From assembly GCF_028288185.1 (NCBI RefSeq), contig NZ_JAQBOF010000037.1, positions 1-64,000 of the forward strand: a stretch of 64,000 nt of DNA. The letters run 5' to 3'. Numbering within the stretch: the first letter of the stretch is position 1; each line of letters begins with the position of its first letter. The notes beneath the pieces were generated by a model. That model was not told where the DNA came from. It saw nothing but the letters and a program-made list of their open reading frames with translations, and searched no databases. The stretch is from Mucilaginibacter sp. (GTDB lineage: Bacteria; Bacteroidota; Bacteroidia; Sphingobacteriales; Sphingobacteriaceae). Of the stretch, positions 17,941 through 25,954 are shown one piece after another. The position numbers were made by a program, and so were the translations under genes.

Positions 17941-18032
17941 TGTGCAAATGTGTGGATGTGCAAATGGCTTTAATTTGGGCTTTACATAATCGCTTATAAT
18001 TTGCACATTTGCACTTCTGCATATTTGCACAT
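17941..18032. repeat. tgtgcaaatg inverted repeat block after metG
   Basis: tgtgcaaatg occurs twice on the left (from 17941 and from 17956), and its complement ttgcaca/cattTGCAC occurs on the right (18001-18014 and 18023-18032). A long imperfect hairpin can form between metG and tRNA-Arg. A related tgtgcaaatgg also lies near 15411. It may help terminate metG, but has no T-run; a palindromic dispersed repeat is equally likely. Confidence 0.5.
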
Positions 18033-18038
18033 CAAACT

Positions 18039-18110
18039 GGTCCCGTAGTTCAACGGATAGAATAGGAGTTTCCTAAACTCTAGATATGAGTTCGATTCTC
18101 GTCGGGACCA
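18039..18110 (+). tRNA. tRNA-Arg (anticodon CCT)
   Basis: Cloverleaf folds by eye. The acceptor stem is ggtcccg with cgggacc, discriminator A at 18110. The anticodon arm is ggagt-TTCCTAA-actct, giving anticodon CCT (reads AGG). The T arm is atgag-TTCGATT-ctcgt. The CCA end is not encoded. It is followed by a terminator and an integrase remnant, as is usual for tRNA genes used as integration sites. Confidence 0.93.
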
Positions 18111-18125
18111 CCTGAGACGATTAAG

Positions 18126-18157
18126 AAGCCCTTAGAGATGATCTAAGGGCTTTTTTG
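18126..18157 (+). terminator. Rho-independent terminator of tRNA-Arg
   Basis: Stem aagcccttag (18126-18135) with ctaagggctt (18143-18152), 7-nt loop, followed by tttt. It starts 15 nt after the tRNA end. Confidence 0.88.
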
Positions 18158-18299
18158 TTTGGTGAAACTTTGAATAAAAGGTCCACCGCGAGGTACACAA
18201 AATCGCCATAGGCACACCGCCTAAATTTAAGATAATAACTTGTATATCAATAAGTAGTATCGAAGCTCTGATTTCATCACATATAATCAGTTAAACCAA

Positions 18300-18566
18300 G
18301 TGGTACACAACATTCACATCCTGTTTTTTCTATACAGGTCAAAGGCAAATGAAAAAGGCACTATGCCGATCTTCTGTAGGCTTACTTTAAATGGTAAGCG
18401 TAAACAATTTTCAAGCAGCTTCTATCTTAAAGAAGATACCTGGAATGGGCAAACGCAGCGTTATCGAGGTACATCAGTAAACGCGCAACACATCAATTTA
18501 GGTCTTGAGGCAATCCGTATTAAACTTTTAAAAGCTTACGATGCACCAGATCCGCAGTGCGGGTGA
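18300..18566 (+). pseudogene. Truncated tyrosine recombinase (Arm DNA-binding domain only)
   Basis: The 88-codon frame reads ILFFLYRSKANEKGTMPIF, RLTLNGKRKQFSSSFYL and LKEDTWNGQTQRYRGTS. This is the N-terminal arm DNA-binding domain of Bacteroidota phage/ICE integrases. The SAM-like and catalytic domains, with the Arg-His-Arg-Tyr residues, are missing; the frame stops right after the arm domain. It lies ~190 bp downstream of tRNA-Arg, so it is probably the remnant of an element once integrated at this tRNA. Its GTG start overlaps a tggtacac box also found at 15694. Confidence 0.75.
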
Positions 18567-18603
18567 ATTAAGAGATTTATTAAAAAATACTTACTCTATA
18601 GAT

Positions 18604-18634
18604 TTGGTAGATTAAATATTAATTTTTATGTTTG
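18604..18634 (+). promoter_or_regulatory. Bacteroidota housekeeping promoter of the sulfur operon
   Basis: TTG at 18604-18606, 20-nt spacer, TATGTTTG at 18627-18634. This fits the established TTG-N(17-23)-TAnnTTTG consensus. Transcription would start a few bases before ATG 18645, so the first ORF is leaderless or nearly so. Confidence 0.75.
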
Positions 18635-18644
18635 TCCCATCATC

Positions 18645-18749
18645 ATGAAAACAACAGCAATAATTGGAAACTCATCTCGCCCCGAGATCATTGTAAAAAG
18701 CCAGGTCGCAAACATCTATTTAATAGATGATATGACGTGTTGTTGTTAG
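18645..18749 (+). CDS. Poly-cysteine leader peptide (candidate cysteine attenuator ORF)
   Basis: A 34-codon ORF. The peptide begins MKTTAIIGNSS, is otherwise ordinary, and ends Met-Thr-Cys-Cys-Cys: three consecutive TGT codons (18738-18746) directly before the TAG stop. It begins ~10 nt after a strong promoter box. About 230 nt of hairpin-forming leader then precedes a 12-gene sulfur-related operon that also contains tRNA-Cys. Leaderless short ORFs with poly-Cys ends are known cysteine-responsive attenuators in mycobacteria. The same logic here, ribosome stalling on Cys codons when Cys-tRNA is scarce, is inference. The peptide itself need not have a function. Confidence 0.7.
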   Translation: MKTTAIIGNSSRPEIIVKSQVANIYLIDDMTCCC

Positions 18750-18981
18750 TTCTAAATCTCTGTCAATCAGGAGAGCCACAGGTTATTTGCCTGTTTGGTA
18801 ACTCATGTTAGCTTATTATCAATCCCCAAAAAAATGTGTTGAAATCAATATAAAAAAATGAACCGGCAAGGAAGCCTCGCCGGTCATAATGAAATATCAG
18901 TTCTGTAACGGCAAATCACTCACTGATATTCATTCCCAGTCTTAGCAATGAATTTAATCATTAACATAAAACTCGTTAAAT
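18750..18981 (+). promoter_or_regulatory. Structured leader between poly-Cys ORF and SusC gene
   Basis: Starting just after the leader stop, ctct (18758-18761) can pair with agag (18772-18775). Next comes acagg/cctgt (18778-18794). A GC-rich hairpin follows, accggc (18862-18867) with gccggt (18879-18884) and an inner agg/cct pair. The last has no T-run on the plus strand but is preceded by a run of A, so it would look like a Rho-independent terminator only on the minus strand. Translation through the leader could change which helices form. I see no SAM or cobalamin riboswitch core. Confidence 0.5.
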
Positions 18982-21900
18982 ATGGAAATATTTATCCGTA
19001 AGAAAAAACCGTTTATAGCGGTAAGCTTTTTTATTTTATTGCTCGCGTTGGCACTCCCAACTACAACGCTGGCCCAAATCGAAGCAGTCCCGCCAAACAA
19101 TTCAAAGATCGTAGGCATCGTTACCGATTCTATTACTAAACAAACGCTTCCTGGAGCTGTAGTACGTATAAAAGGAGTAACCAACGGCGCGACAGCCGAT
19201 GCAGATGGTAAATTTATATTAATAACCGCACAACGACTGCCGTTTATTTTGGTGGTAACCTATGTGGGTTATGAAACTCAGGAGATTGTAGTTGATGGCA
19301 GCCCTGTAACAATCAGGCTAAAAGAACAAAACAGCCAGTTAAATGACGTGGTGGTGGTTGGGTACGGTACCCAAACCCGTAAATCATTAACCGGTTCTGT
19401 TTCTACCATTTCGGTTAATGAAGTTAAGGATAAGCCAACCGCTACTTTTGAAGAGCAGTTGCAAGGCAAAGCGCCCGGCTTACAGGTAAGTGCTTCAACA
19501 GGTATACCTGGTGACGGTATGTTTATCCGAATCCGTGGTACTACATCGATCAACGCCGGCAATGATCCATTATATGTAATTGATGGAGTTTATGTAAACA
19601 GTGGCTCGTTACAGCGCATTACTACCCAAGGGCAGGCCAACAATCCATTATCAGATATTAACCCTGATGATATTGAGAGCATTACCGTATTAAAAGATGC
19701 CGATGCAACAGCTATTTACGGCGCACGTGCTGCCAATGGTGTTATATTGGTAACTACCAAACGCGGTAAATACAACACTGCGCCCAAAGTAAGCATAAGT
19801 ACCTATTTTGGTGGCGCGCGGGCACCAAAATTATGGGATCTGGTAACCGGTCCACAGCATGCAGAGTTGATCAACGAGTTTTACAGAAACTCGAACGCTG
19901 ATGCTATAGCTATTGCAACTGCAGGCGGAACAACACCGGCCGCAACTTATAAATTCCAACCTTTCCGCGCGTTAACTGATAACCCTACCGCCTCACCCGC
20001 GCCACGTGGTTTACCACAAGACCAGCTTACCTACGATCGTTTGCATAAAGCATTCCGTACCGGATTTTTGCAGAACTATGATTTATCTGTAGCTGGTGGT
20101 AATGATAAGACCACTTATTATATAGGCGGCGGTTTAAATAAACAACAAGCAGATTTGAAGACAAATGATTTTAGAAGAGCGTCTTTCAAAATCAACCTTG
20201 ATCAAAAAATAAGCGACTACGTAACCGTTGGAACCAGCAACTCTTTAACGCAAACTTACCGTACTAACGCCCGTGTAGGTGATGGGCCGCAGGGTGGTAT
20301 TTTGCAATCGGCCCTGCATACACCAACTTATTTGCCTGAGTTTAATGCTGATGGGACCCCCGGTAAGTGGGCCGGTTTTGATAACCTGAACGTGTTGTTA
20401 AACAACACTAATATGAACAGTACCAGTAACCGCCTGATAAGTAATTTGTATGCTGAGGTAAAGATCTCAAAAGACTTGAAGTTTAAAACCAGCTGGAGCG
20501 TTGATTATAACCAATATAACGAGTTTCAGTACTGGAATAGTTTAACTAATTTGGGTATAGCTAACCTTGGGCTAGGTACATCGGCAATCAGCAATAATAC
20601 AATCTGGACTAATGAGCAAACGTTAAACTATAATCATCTGTTTGGTAAACATAGCCTTGGTGCTTTAATAGGTAACTCATTGCAAGGTTCGGTATCAAAC
20701 CAAACCACGGCTCAGGGTACCAATTTCCCTAATGACTCTTTCACGCAAATATCATCGGCAGCTACCAGTACATCAACGGCTTCAGAAACAAGCTATAAGC
20801 TATCGTCTTTCTTTGCCCGAGTAAACTATAATTACGATACAAAGTATTATGCTGATTTCAGTATTCGTGCAGATGGCTCATCTCGTTTCGGCGCGAATCA
20901 TCAATTTGGATATTTTCCATCAGCAGGTTTAGCATGGCGCGTTAAAAAAGAAGATTTCTTAAAGGACGTAGCTTTTATTACCGACTTTAAATTACGCGGC
21001 AGCATTGGTGTAACCGGTAATCAAAACGGTATTAACGATTTTGCATCACGTGGTTTATGGGGTGCAGGTAATAACTACCAGAACAACCCGGGTACTACAC
21101 CAGCCCAACTGGCCAACCCTGATTTGAAATGGGAAAGTACCCGCCAAACCAATATTGGGTTTGATTTAAGCGTGCTAAATGATCGATTAACCATTAGTGG
21201 TGACGTTTATAATAAATATACCAGCAACCTGCTGCTTAATTTACCATTGTCATCCAGCTCAGGTTTCTCATCTATCCTAACCAATGCCGGCGAGATGAGC
21301 AATAAGGGAGGGGAGCTAAACATCAGCAGTATTAACCTTGATGGGGCCTTTAAATGGACAACCAACTTTAACATCTCGCGAAATATCAACAAAATAGAAA
21401 AACTGCCAACACCGGTTGTTGCGGCCTACGCTGCCGAACGGATGGTACAAGGCCTGTCTATGTATACTTTTTTTGTGTACAAACAACTATATGTCGACCC
21501 GCAAATAGGTAATTCTGTTTATGAAGATGTTGACCACAATGGGGTTATCAACGCTAACGATATTGAGCCTGCGGGTAACGCCTTGCCTAAGTTTACAGGT
21601 GGTTTAACCAATAACTTCCGTTATCAGGGTTTTGATCTTTCTGTATTCTTCAATTTTGTTTATGGCAACAAGGTTTATAATAACAACAACTTTTTCCTTG
21701 AAGGCGGCGGTACCCGCGATGCTAATCGGGCAATTGATATTTACCAGCTAAACCGCTGGCAAAAACCGGGTGATGTTACCGATATGCCAAGGCTAACCGC
21801 TTATGGACAAAACTATACCATAAGCCCAACCAGCCGCAATATCGAGGACGGATCATTCCTACGCTTAAGCAATGTTAACCTGGGTTATACCATACCAAAA

Positions 21901-22092
21901 AGCATTACCGGGAAAGCTAAGATTTCATCTGTCAGAGTTTACGTAAGCGGCTCAAATCTTTGGTTATGGACCAAATATAAAGGGCCGGATCCTGAGATCA
22001 ACGTGTCGTCATCGGCTACAGTGTTAGGTTATGACCTGGGTACCCCACCCATACCAAGAACTATCCAGGTAGGCGCAAACATTACTTTCTGA
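18982..22092 (+). CDS. SusC-like TonB-dependent outer-membrane receptor
   Basis: Outer-membrane import channel for an unknown ligand, 1036 residues. The signal peptide covers residues 1 to ~31 (ends TTTLAQ). A carboxypeptidase-regulatory-like domain follows (VGIVTDSITKQTLPGAVVRI), then the plug, starting NDVVVVGYGTQTRKSLTGSV near residue 115, with the ANGVILVTTKRGK motif. The remainder is the 22-strand barrel, ending in PRTIQVGANITF with a terminal Phe as expected for outer-membrane barrels. It pairs with the SusD gene 18 bp downstream. In this operon the ligand is more likely a sulfur-containing or sulfated compound than a plain glycan; that is inference from context. Confidence 0.93.
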   Translation: MEIFIRKKKPFIAVSFFILLLALALPTTTLAQIEAVPPNNSKIVGIVTDSITKQTLPGAVVRIKGVTNGATADADGKFILITAQRLPFILVVTYVGYETQEIVVDGSPVTIRLKEQNSQLNDVVVVGYGTQTRKSLTGSVSTISVNEVKDKPTATFEEQLQGKAPGLQVSASTGIPGDGMFIRIRGTTSINAGNDPLYVIDGVYVNSGSLQRITTQGQANNPLSDINPDDIESITVLKDADATAIYGARAANGVILVTTKRGKYNTAPKVSISTYFGGARAPKLWDLVTGPQHAELINEFYRNSNADAIAIATAGGTTPAATYKFQPFRALTDNPTASPAPRGLPQDQLTYDRLHKAFRTGFLQNYDLSVAGGNDKTTYYIGGGLNKQQADLKTNDFRRASFKINLDQKISDYVTVGTSNSLTQTYRTNARVGDGPQGGILQSALHTPTYLPEFNADGTPGKWAGFDNLNVLLNNTNMNSTSNRLISNLYAEVKISKDLKFKTSWSVDYNQYNEFQYWNSLTNLGIANLGLGTSAISNNTIWTNEQTLNYNHLFGKHSLGALIGNSLQGSVSNQTTAQGTNFPNDSFTQISSAATSTSTASETSYKLSSFFARVNYNYDTKYYADFSIRADGSSRFGANHQFGYFPSAGLAWRVKKEDFLKDVAFITDFKLRGSIGVTGNQNGINDFASRGLWGAGNNYQNNPGTTPAQLANPDLKWESTRQTNIGFDLSVLNDRLTISGDVYNKYTSNLLLNLPLSSSSGFSSILTNAGEMSNKGGELNISSINLDGAFKWTTNFNISRNINKIEKLPTPVVAAYAAERMVQGLSMYTFFVYKQLYVDPQIGNSVYEDVDHNGVINANDIEPAGNALPKFTGGLTNNFRYQGFDLSVFFNFVYGNKVYNNNNFFLEGGGTRDANRAIDIYQLNRWQKPGDVTDMPRLTAYGQNYTISPTSRNIEDGSFLRLSNVNLGYTIPKSITGKAKISSVRVYVSGSNLWLWTKYKGPDPEINVSSSATVLGYDLGTPPIPRTIQVGANITF

Positions 22093-22110
22093 TCATAAAA
22101 ACAGCAAATC

Positions 22111-23472
22111 ATGAAAAAAGTAACTTATATATTCTCTTTATTATTACTCTTCACTTCCTGCAAGAAATTCCTGGAAGTGCAGCCAAAGCTCCAGGTAGAT
22201 CAATCAGAAGCAATTACTAATGCCGGAACAGCAAAAACAGCGGCAAACGGTTTATTTAACCTGGTGGCAAACAATAGTTATTATGGTTCAAACTTCCCGG
22301 CGCTGGCTTATCTATCTGCCGGTGATATTCAATGGTCCGGCTCGCAGGGAGATCCAAGCGAGATCACAAAACATTTAACATCGGCCACTAATGGCTATGT
22401 ACAATCTGCATGGACGGCTATTTATAGAACCATATCACAGGCTAATTATATTATTGATAAAGTGCCTGTTGTTACAGATCCACTGTTAACCACGGCTCTT
22501 AAAAATCAATACCTTGGCGAAGCCTATTTTGTAAGGGCCCTGGGTTATTTCGACCTGGCACGAGGCTGGGGTGGAGTGCAGTTGATATTGAAACCAACTT
22601 ATGCATCAACAGATAACATAGGCATACCCCGCGGCAGCTTAGCAGATACTTACGCGCAAGTTTTAAAAGATTTAAATACTGCCGAGACCTTAGTGCCTAC
22701 AGGTGTTAACCGCAACCGGGTAACTTTAAGAACAGTACAGGCACTTAAAGCACGTTTTTATCTGTATCAAAAACAATGGGCAATGGCAGAGCAATTTGCA
22801 ACATCAGTAATTGGCGATAATGCAAATTACTCGTTGGTTACGCCTTATAGCGCGTTTTTCGCCAACAACGCCGTTGCCACTAATGAGTCTGTTTTTGAGC
22901 TGGCTTATACGGCATCAAACACTAATGGTCACAGCAATTGGTGGCTGCCACCGGCTTTGGGTGGCCGCAGGGAATGGTCGCCTAATGATGCTTTGGTAGC
23001 TTTATTAAATAATCCGGCTATTGGCGGTAACCGCAGCGCTTTAATTGCACAAACTGCCCCTCCGGGAAACTTATGGTATGGTAAATTATATTACCGTACC
23101 CCATTGGGTACAGACCCTGCTTACGTTATCCGTATTGCCGAGTTGTATCTTATCCGCTCGGAAGCGCGTGCGCAGCAAGGAAATTTAATAGGAGCAAACA
23201 GTGCGCAGTCTGACTTGAACGCGGTGCGCAGCCGTGCAGGTGTAGCCGCAAGTACTGCCGCTACCTTACCGGATATTTTACTGGCATTGGAGAAAGAGCG
23301 CCAGGTGGAGTTTCCGTTCGAGGCCGACCGTTGGTTTAACCTGGTGCGTACAGACCGCGCCCAAACCGTACTGGCATTGCCCGATAAACATTTGTACTTA
23401 TTCCCAATACCATATAACGAAACATTGGTTGATCCGCAATTGGCCGGAGCAAACCGTAACCCAGGCTATTAA
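22111..23472 (+). CDS. SusD/RagB-like surface lipoprotein
   Basis: Ligand-capture lid for the SusC channel, 453 residues. It has a lipoprotein signal with Cys17 after LLLLFTS, followed by KKFLEVQPKLQVD, the usual SusD start. The TPR-like helices include AYFVRALGYFDLARGWGGV and ALKARFYLYQKQW. The C-terminal RIAELYLIRSEARAQQG and EKERQVEFPFEADRWFNLVRT segments are typical RagB/SusD signatures. It is shorter than many polysaccharide SusDs, which suits a small ligand. It overlaps nothing and precedes the S51 peptidase by 19 bp. Confidence 0.92.
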   Translation: MKKVTYIFSLLLLFTSCKKFLEVQPKLQVDQSEAITNAGTAKTAANGLFNLVANNSYYGSNFPALAYLSAGDIQWSGSQGDPSEITKHLTSATNGYVQSAWTAIYRTISQANYIIDKVPVVTDPLLTTALKNQYLGEAYFVRALGYFDLARGWGGVQLILKPTYASTDNIGIPRGSLADTYAQVLKDLNTAETLVPTGVNRNRVTLRTVQALKARFYLYQKQWAMAEQFATSVIGDNANYSLVTPYSAFFANNAVATNESVFELAYTASNTNGHSNWWLPPALGGRREWSPNDALVALLNNPAIGGNRSALIAQTAPPGNLWYGKLYYRTPLGTDPAYVIRIAELYLIRSEARAQQGNLIGANSAQSDLNAVRSRAGVAASTAATLPDILLALEKERQVEFPFEADRWFNLVRTDRAQTVLALPDKHLYLFPIPYNETLVDPQLAGANRNPGY

Positions 23473-23491
23473 TCACTTTAAAAATATCATC

Positions 23492-24439
23492 ATGAAAAAA
23501 TTAAGCATCCTTTTTTTAGCGGTAACAGCATTTAGCTATACATCATTTGCACAAAGATCACCCATCACCGTAAAAAAATCAGACACCAGGCATGGGCCCG
23601 AAAAAGGCAGCCTGATCATCATCGGCGGTAACGTTGGGTCGCAGCGTGATATCTGGGATAAATTTACAGAACTGGCCGGTGGAAAAGACAAAGCCGTATT
23701 GGTAGTGGTAACCACTGCCTCCGGCGACTCAGCAGCTTACGACAAAAAAGACGTTGAAGAAGTAAAGAAACAAACAGGCATTAAAAATGTCACCCTGTTT
23801 CATACCAGCGATTTTAAAGAGGCTAACAGCGAAAAATTCATCGCGCCGCTTAAAAATGCTACAGCAGTTTACTTTGAAGGTGGCCGCCAATGGCGCATTG
23901 CCGACTCTTATTTAAATACGCTTACTCACCAGGCTTTTATTGACGTATTGAACCGTGGCGGCGTAATAGCCGGCAGCTCGGCAGGTGCAAGTATTTTGGG
24001 GTCTTTTCTGTGGAGGGGTGATACCAAAGGCGCGCAAGTGTTGGTAGGCGATCATACGCAGGGCCTGGGTTTCCTTAAAAACTCAGCTATTGACCAACAT
24101 ATCCTAGTGCGTAACCGCGAGTTTGATTTGGTTGATTTCATACGCAAATCGCCGCAGTTGATAGGCATTGGTTTGAACGAAGCCACCGCAGTGTTAGTAC
24201 AACGCGATACACTGCAGGTGCTTGGTAAATCATACGCGGCTATATATGATTATAACACCATAATAAATAGCGGCGAAAAACATGTAGTAAATGGGCGTGA
24301 GGATTTCACCGCGTCAAACGGGCCGTTTTTCTTCCTGAGCGCCGGTCAAAAGTACGATCTGGCTAAAAGACTGGTAATAAAAGAGCCGCGCAAGCCAGGT
24401 AAACAAGTAGCGAAAGCAGATGATGATGGTGACGAATAG
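23492..24439 (+). CDS. Secreted cyanophycinase-like S51 family serine peptidase
   Basis: The start was taken at ATG 23492 because it begins a good signal peptide (MKKLSILFLAVTAF...FAQ). The longer frame overlaps SusD. Protein of 315 residues. The nucleophile elbow GSSAGAS carries the catalytic Ser. GSLIIIGGNVGSQRDIW, the AVYFEGGRQWRI segment and the later DQHILVRNREFDL are typical of the cyanophycinase/peptidase E fold. Members cleave Asp-containing peptides or cyanophycin. In this operon it may release a sulfur-bearing amino acid from a peptide after capture by SusCD; substrate is unknown. Confidence 0.85.
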   Translation: MKKLSILFLAVTAFSYTSFAQRSPITVKKSDTRHGPEKGSLIIIGGNVGSQRDIWDKFTELAGGKDKAVLVVVTTASGDSAAYDKKDVEEVKKQTGIKNVTLFHTSDFKEANSEKFIAPLKNATAVYFEGGRQWRIADSYLNTLTHQAFIDVLNRGGVIAGSSAGASILGSFLWRGDTKGAQVLVGDHTQGLGFLKNSAIDQHILVRNREFDLVDFIRKSPQLIGIGLNEATAVLVQRDTLQVLGKSYAAIYDYNTIINSGEKHVVNGREDFTASNGPFFFLSAGQKYDLAKRLVIKEPRKPGKQVAKADDDGDE

Positions 24440-24449
24440 TTAGATATTG

Positions 24450-24485
24450 ATTGAGCTTGCTTTGAAGTATCAAAGCAAGCTCAAT
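24450..24485 (+). other. Perfect 16-bp hairpin directly 5' of tRNA-Cys
   Basis: attgagcttgctttga (24450-24465) pairs exactly with tcaaagcaagctcaat (24470-24485), loop agta. No T-run follows; the tRNA starts 3 nt later. It may be an RNase III processing site that frees the tRNA, a partial terminator, or an mRNA 3' end protector. Confidence 0.8.
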
Positions 24486-24488
24486 TAT

Positions 24489-24559
24489 AGCCGGGTGACT
24501 GAGTGGTGAGGTTTAGGTCTGCAAAACCTTTTACGGCAGTTCGAATCTGCCCCCGGCGT
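24489..24559 (+). tRNA. tRNA-Cys (anticodon GCA), inside the sulfur operon
   Basis: Anticodon arm contains the diagnostic ggtcTGCAAAAcc, giving GCA. The T arm is ggcag-TTCGAAT-ctgcc. The acceptor is agccggg with cccggcg, so six pairs form, with an A-G opposition at the first position; the discriminator is T, as usual for tRNA-Cys. It is transcribed in the same direction as the flanking genes, 49 nt after the peptidase stop and 28 nt before the DoxX gene. Confidence 0.93.
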
Positions 24560-24587
24560 CTACGCTAACCTTATTAAAATTAAAACA

Positions 24588-25922
24588 ATGGGTAAAACTA
24601 TAACAACCCGCCCACGCTATGAGTGGGCGGAAAAAGAGAAGGACATTTTTCGGTTCTTTTTCATCTTTTTTATTTTGCAGGCGCTGCCGTTAAGTGTCGA
24701 TATTTTTAAAGTATTATTTGGCTTTAAATGGCTACACATTGGTTATGGCGACATCTTCCAGTTAACCCGCCTGTCGGCCAAGTTTATCCCGGGTGCGGAT
24801 AGCTTTATCAACTGGATCATCGTTGCCGTAATTGCGCTGATTGGCACACTTGTTTGGGGCAGATCAAAATATAAAGAAATTGATTATAACAAGTTGTACT
24901 ATTGGTTAAGGGTGATTGTTAGATACCGTTTGGCAATTGGTATTATAGGTTATGGGTTTATCAAATTCTTCCCTTTACAAGCGCCGTTTCCGTCCATCAG
25001 TAATTTAAATACAGCTTACGGCGACTTTACCGATTGGAAAATATTTTCGATGAGCCTGGGTATTGTTCCCAACTACGAGTCGTTTTTAGGAGGGGTAGAG
25101 ATAGTGGCGGGCTTGCTATTGTTTTTCAGAAAAACAGCCACTATAGGGGCCTTGATCATTCTGGTATTTACTGGAAACGTATTTATATCAAACCTGGCTT
25201 ATGAGGGTGGCGAATATGTATACGCTGTTTACCTTATTAGCTTAGCAATATTTGTATTATCGTTTGACGCGGTGCGGATCTACAATCTGATATCACTTGA
25301 GCGGCCTACGCAGCCAGCCAAATTTAAACCTGTTCATACAGGCAAACAACAAACTATCCTATTAGTGTGTAAGAGTCTTGTAATTTTCTTTTTTGTGTTT
25401 TTGTATGGATTTAAAACCTATTCGGGATTGCATCATGATCCTTACCAGTTTCCGCGTACGCCCGGTTTGGCAAAAGCAGCTGGCATTTATAATGTGAGCA
25501 CGTTTAAGATCAACAACAAAGACCTGCCATATTCTGCAACCGACCCTATCCGATGGAAAGATGTAGTGTTTGAAAAATGGGCTACACTAAGTCTACGCTC
25601 TAACCGGCCAGTATTGATCGACTCGGCAAATTATGAACAGGTTTTTACAAATGATAAAGATCGAGATTATGAATTGGCAGGATCCGCAGGCAGGCATTAT
25701 TACAGCTATACTATTGATACAGCTAAGAAGGTTTTGTCTCTGGAAAATAAAAACTCGCATTATAAAGGCGAGAAGCTGACCTTAACCTATACCCGGCCTG
25801 ATAGTGCTACGATTATCCTTTCGGGACTGGATCAGCATCGCGATTCCATTTATGTGGTATTAAATAAGGTCGATAAAAAATATCCCCTTCAACTGGGCCG
25901 CCGTAAGGCTCTTAAACTTTAA
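24588..25922 (+). CDS. DoxX-like membrane protein with C-terminal extracytoplasmic domain (first copy)
   Basis: Protein of 444 residues. The N-terminal half has about seven or eight membrane helices, starting FRFFFIFFILQALPLSVDIF. It includes a DoxX-like core: RYRLAIGIIGYGFIKFFPLQ, then FLGGVEIVAGLLLFFRKTATIGALI. The C-terminal ~150 residues (AAGIYNVSTFKINNKDLPYS... to SIYVVLNKVDKKYPL) form a beta-rich domain. DoxD/DoxX family proteins include thiosulfate:quinone oxidoreductase subunits, which fits neighbouring SoxCD-like genes. The specific reaction is not shown by the sequence. It has the same architecture as the next gene, so the two are a tandem duplicate pair. Confidence 0.75.
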   Translation: MGKTITTRPRYEWAEKEKDIFRFFFIFFILQALPLSVDIFKVLFGFKWLHIGYGDIFQLTRLSAKFIPGADSFINWIIVAVIALIGTLVWGRSKYKEIDYNKLYYWLRVIVRYRLAIGIIGYGFIKFFPLQAPFPSISNLNTAYGDFTDWKIFSMSLGIVPNYESFLGGVEIVAGLLLFFRKTATIGALIILVFTGNVFISNLAYEGGEYVYAVYLISLAIFVLSFDAVRIYNLISLERPTQPAKFKPVHTGKQQTILLVCKSLVIFFFVFLYGFKTYSGLHHDPYQFPRTPGLAKAAGIYNVSTFKINNKDLPYSATDPIRWKDVVFEKWATLSLRSNRPVLIDSANYEQVFTNDKDRDYELAGSAGRHYYSYTIDTAKKVLSLENKNSHYKGEKLTLTYTRPDSATIILSGLDQHRDSIYVVLNKVDKKYPLQLGRRKALKL

Positions 25923-25954
25923 CAAAAGCATCAACAATATAAATCCTAAATGTT

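Noticed and set aside
18750..18860. Possible SAM or cobalamin riboswitch before SusC
   Set aside because: The stretch gagagccacaggttatttgcctg looked suggestive, but I could not find a SAM-I k-turn core or the B12 box arrangement. The poly-Cys ORF explains the leader better.
18862..18884. GC-rich hairpin as a plus-strand terminator
   Set aside because: No T-run follows on the plus strand; a T-run exists only when read on the minus strand, where no gene needs terminating.
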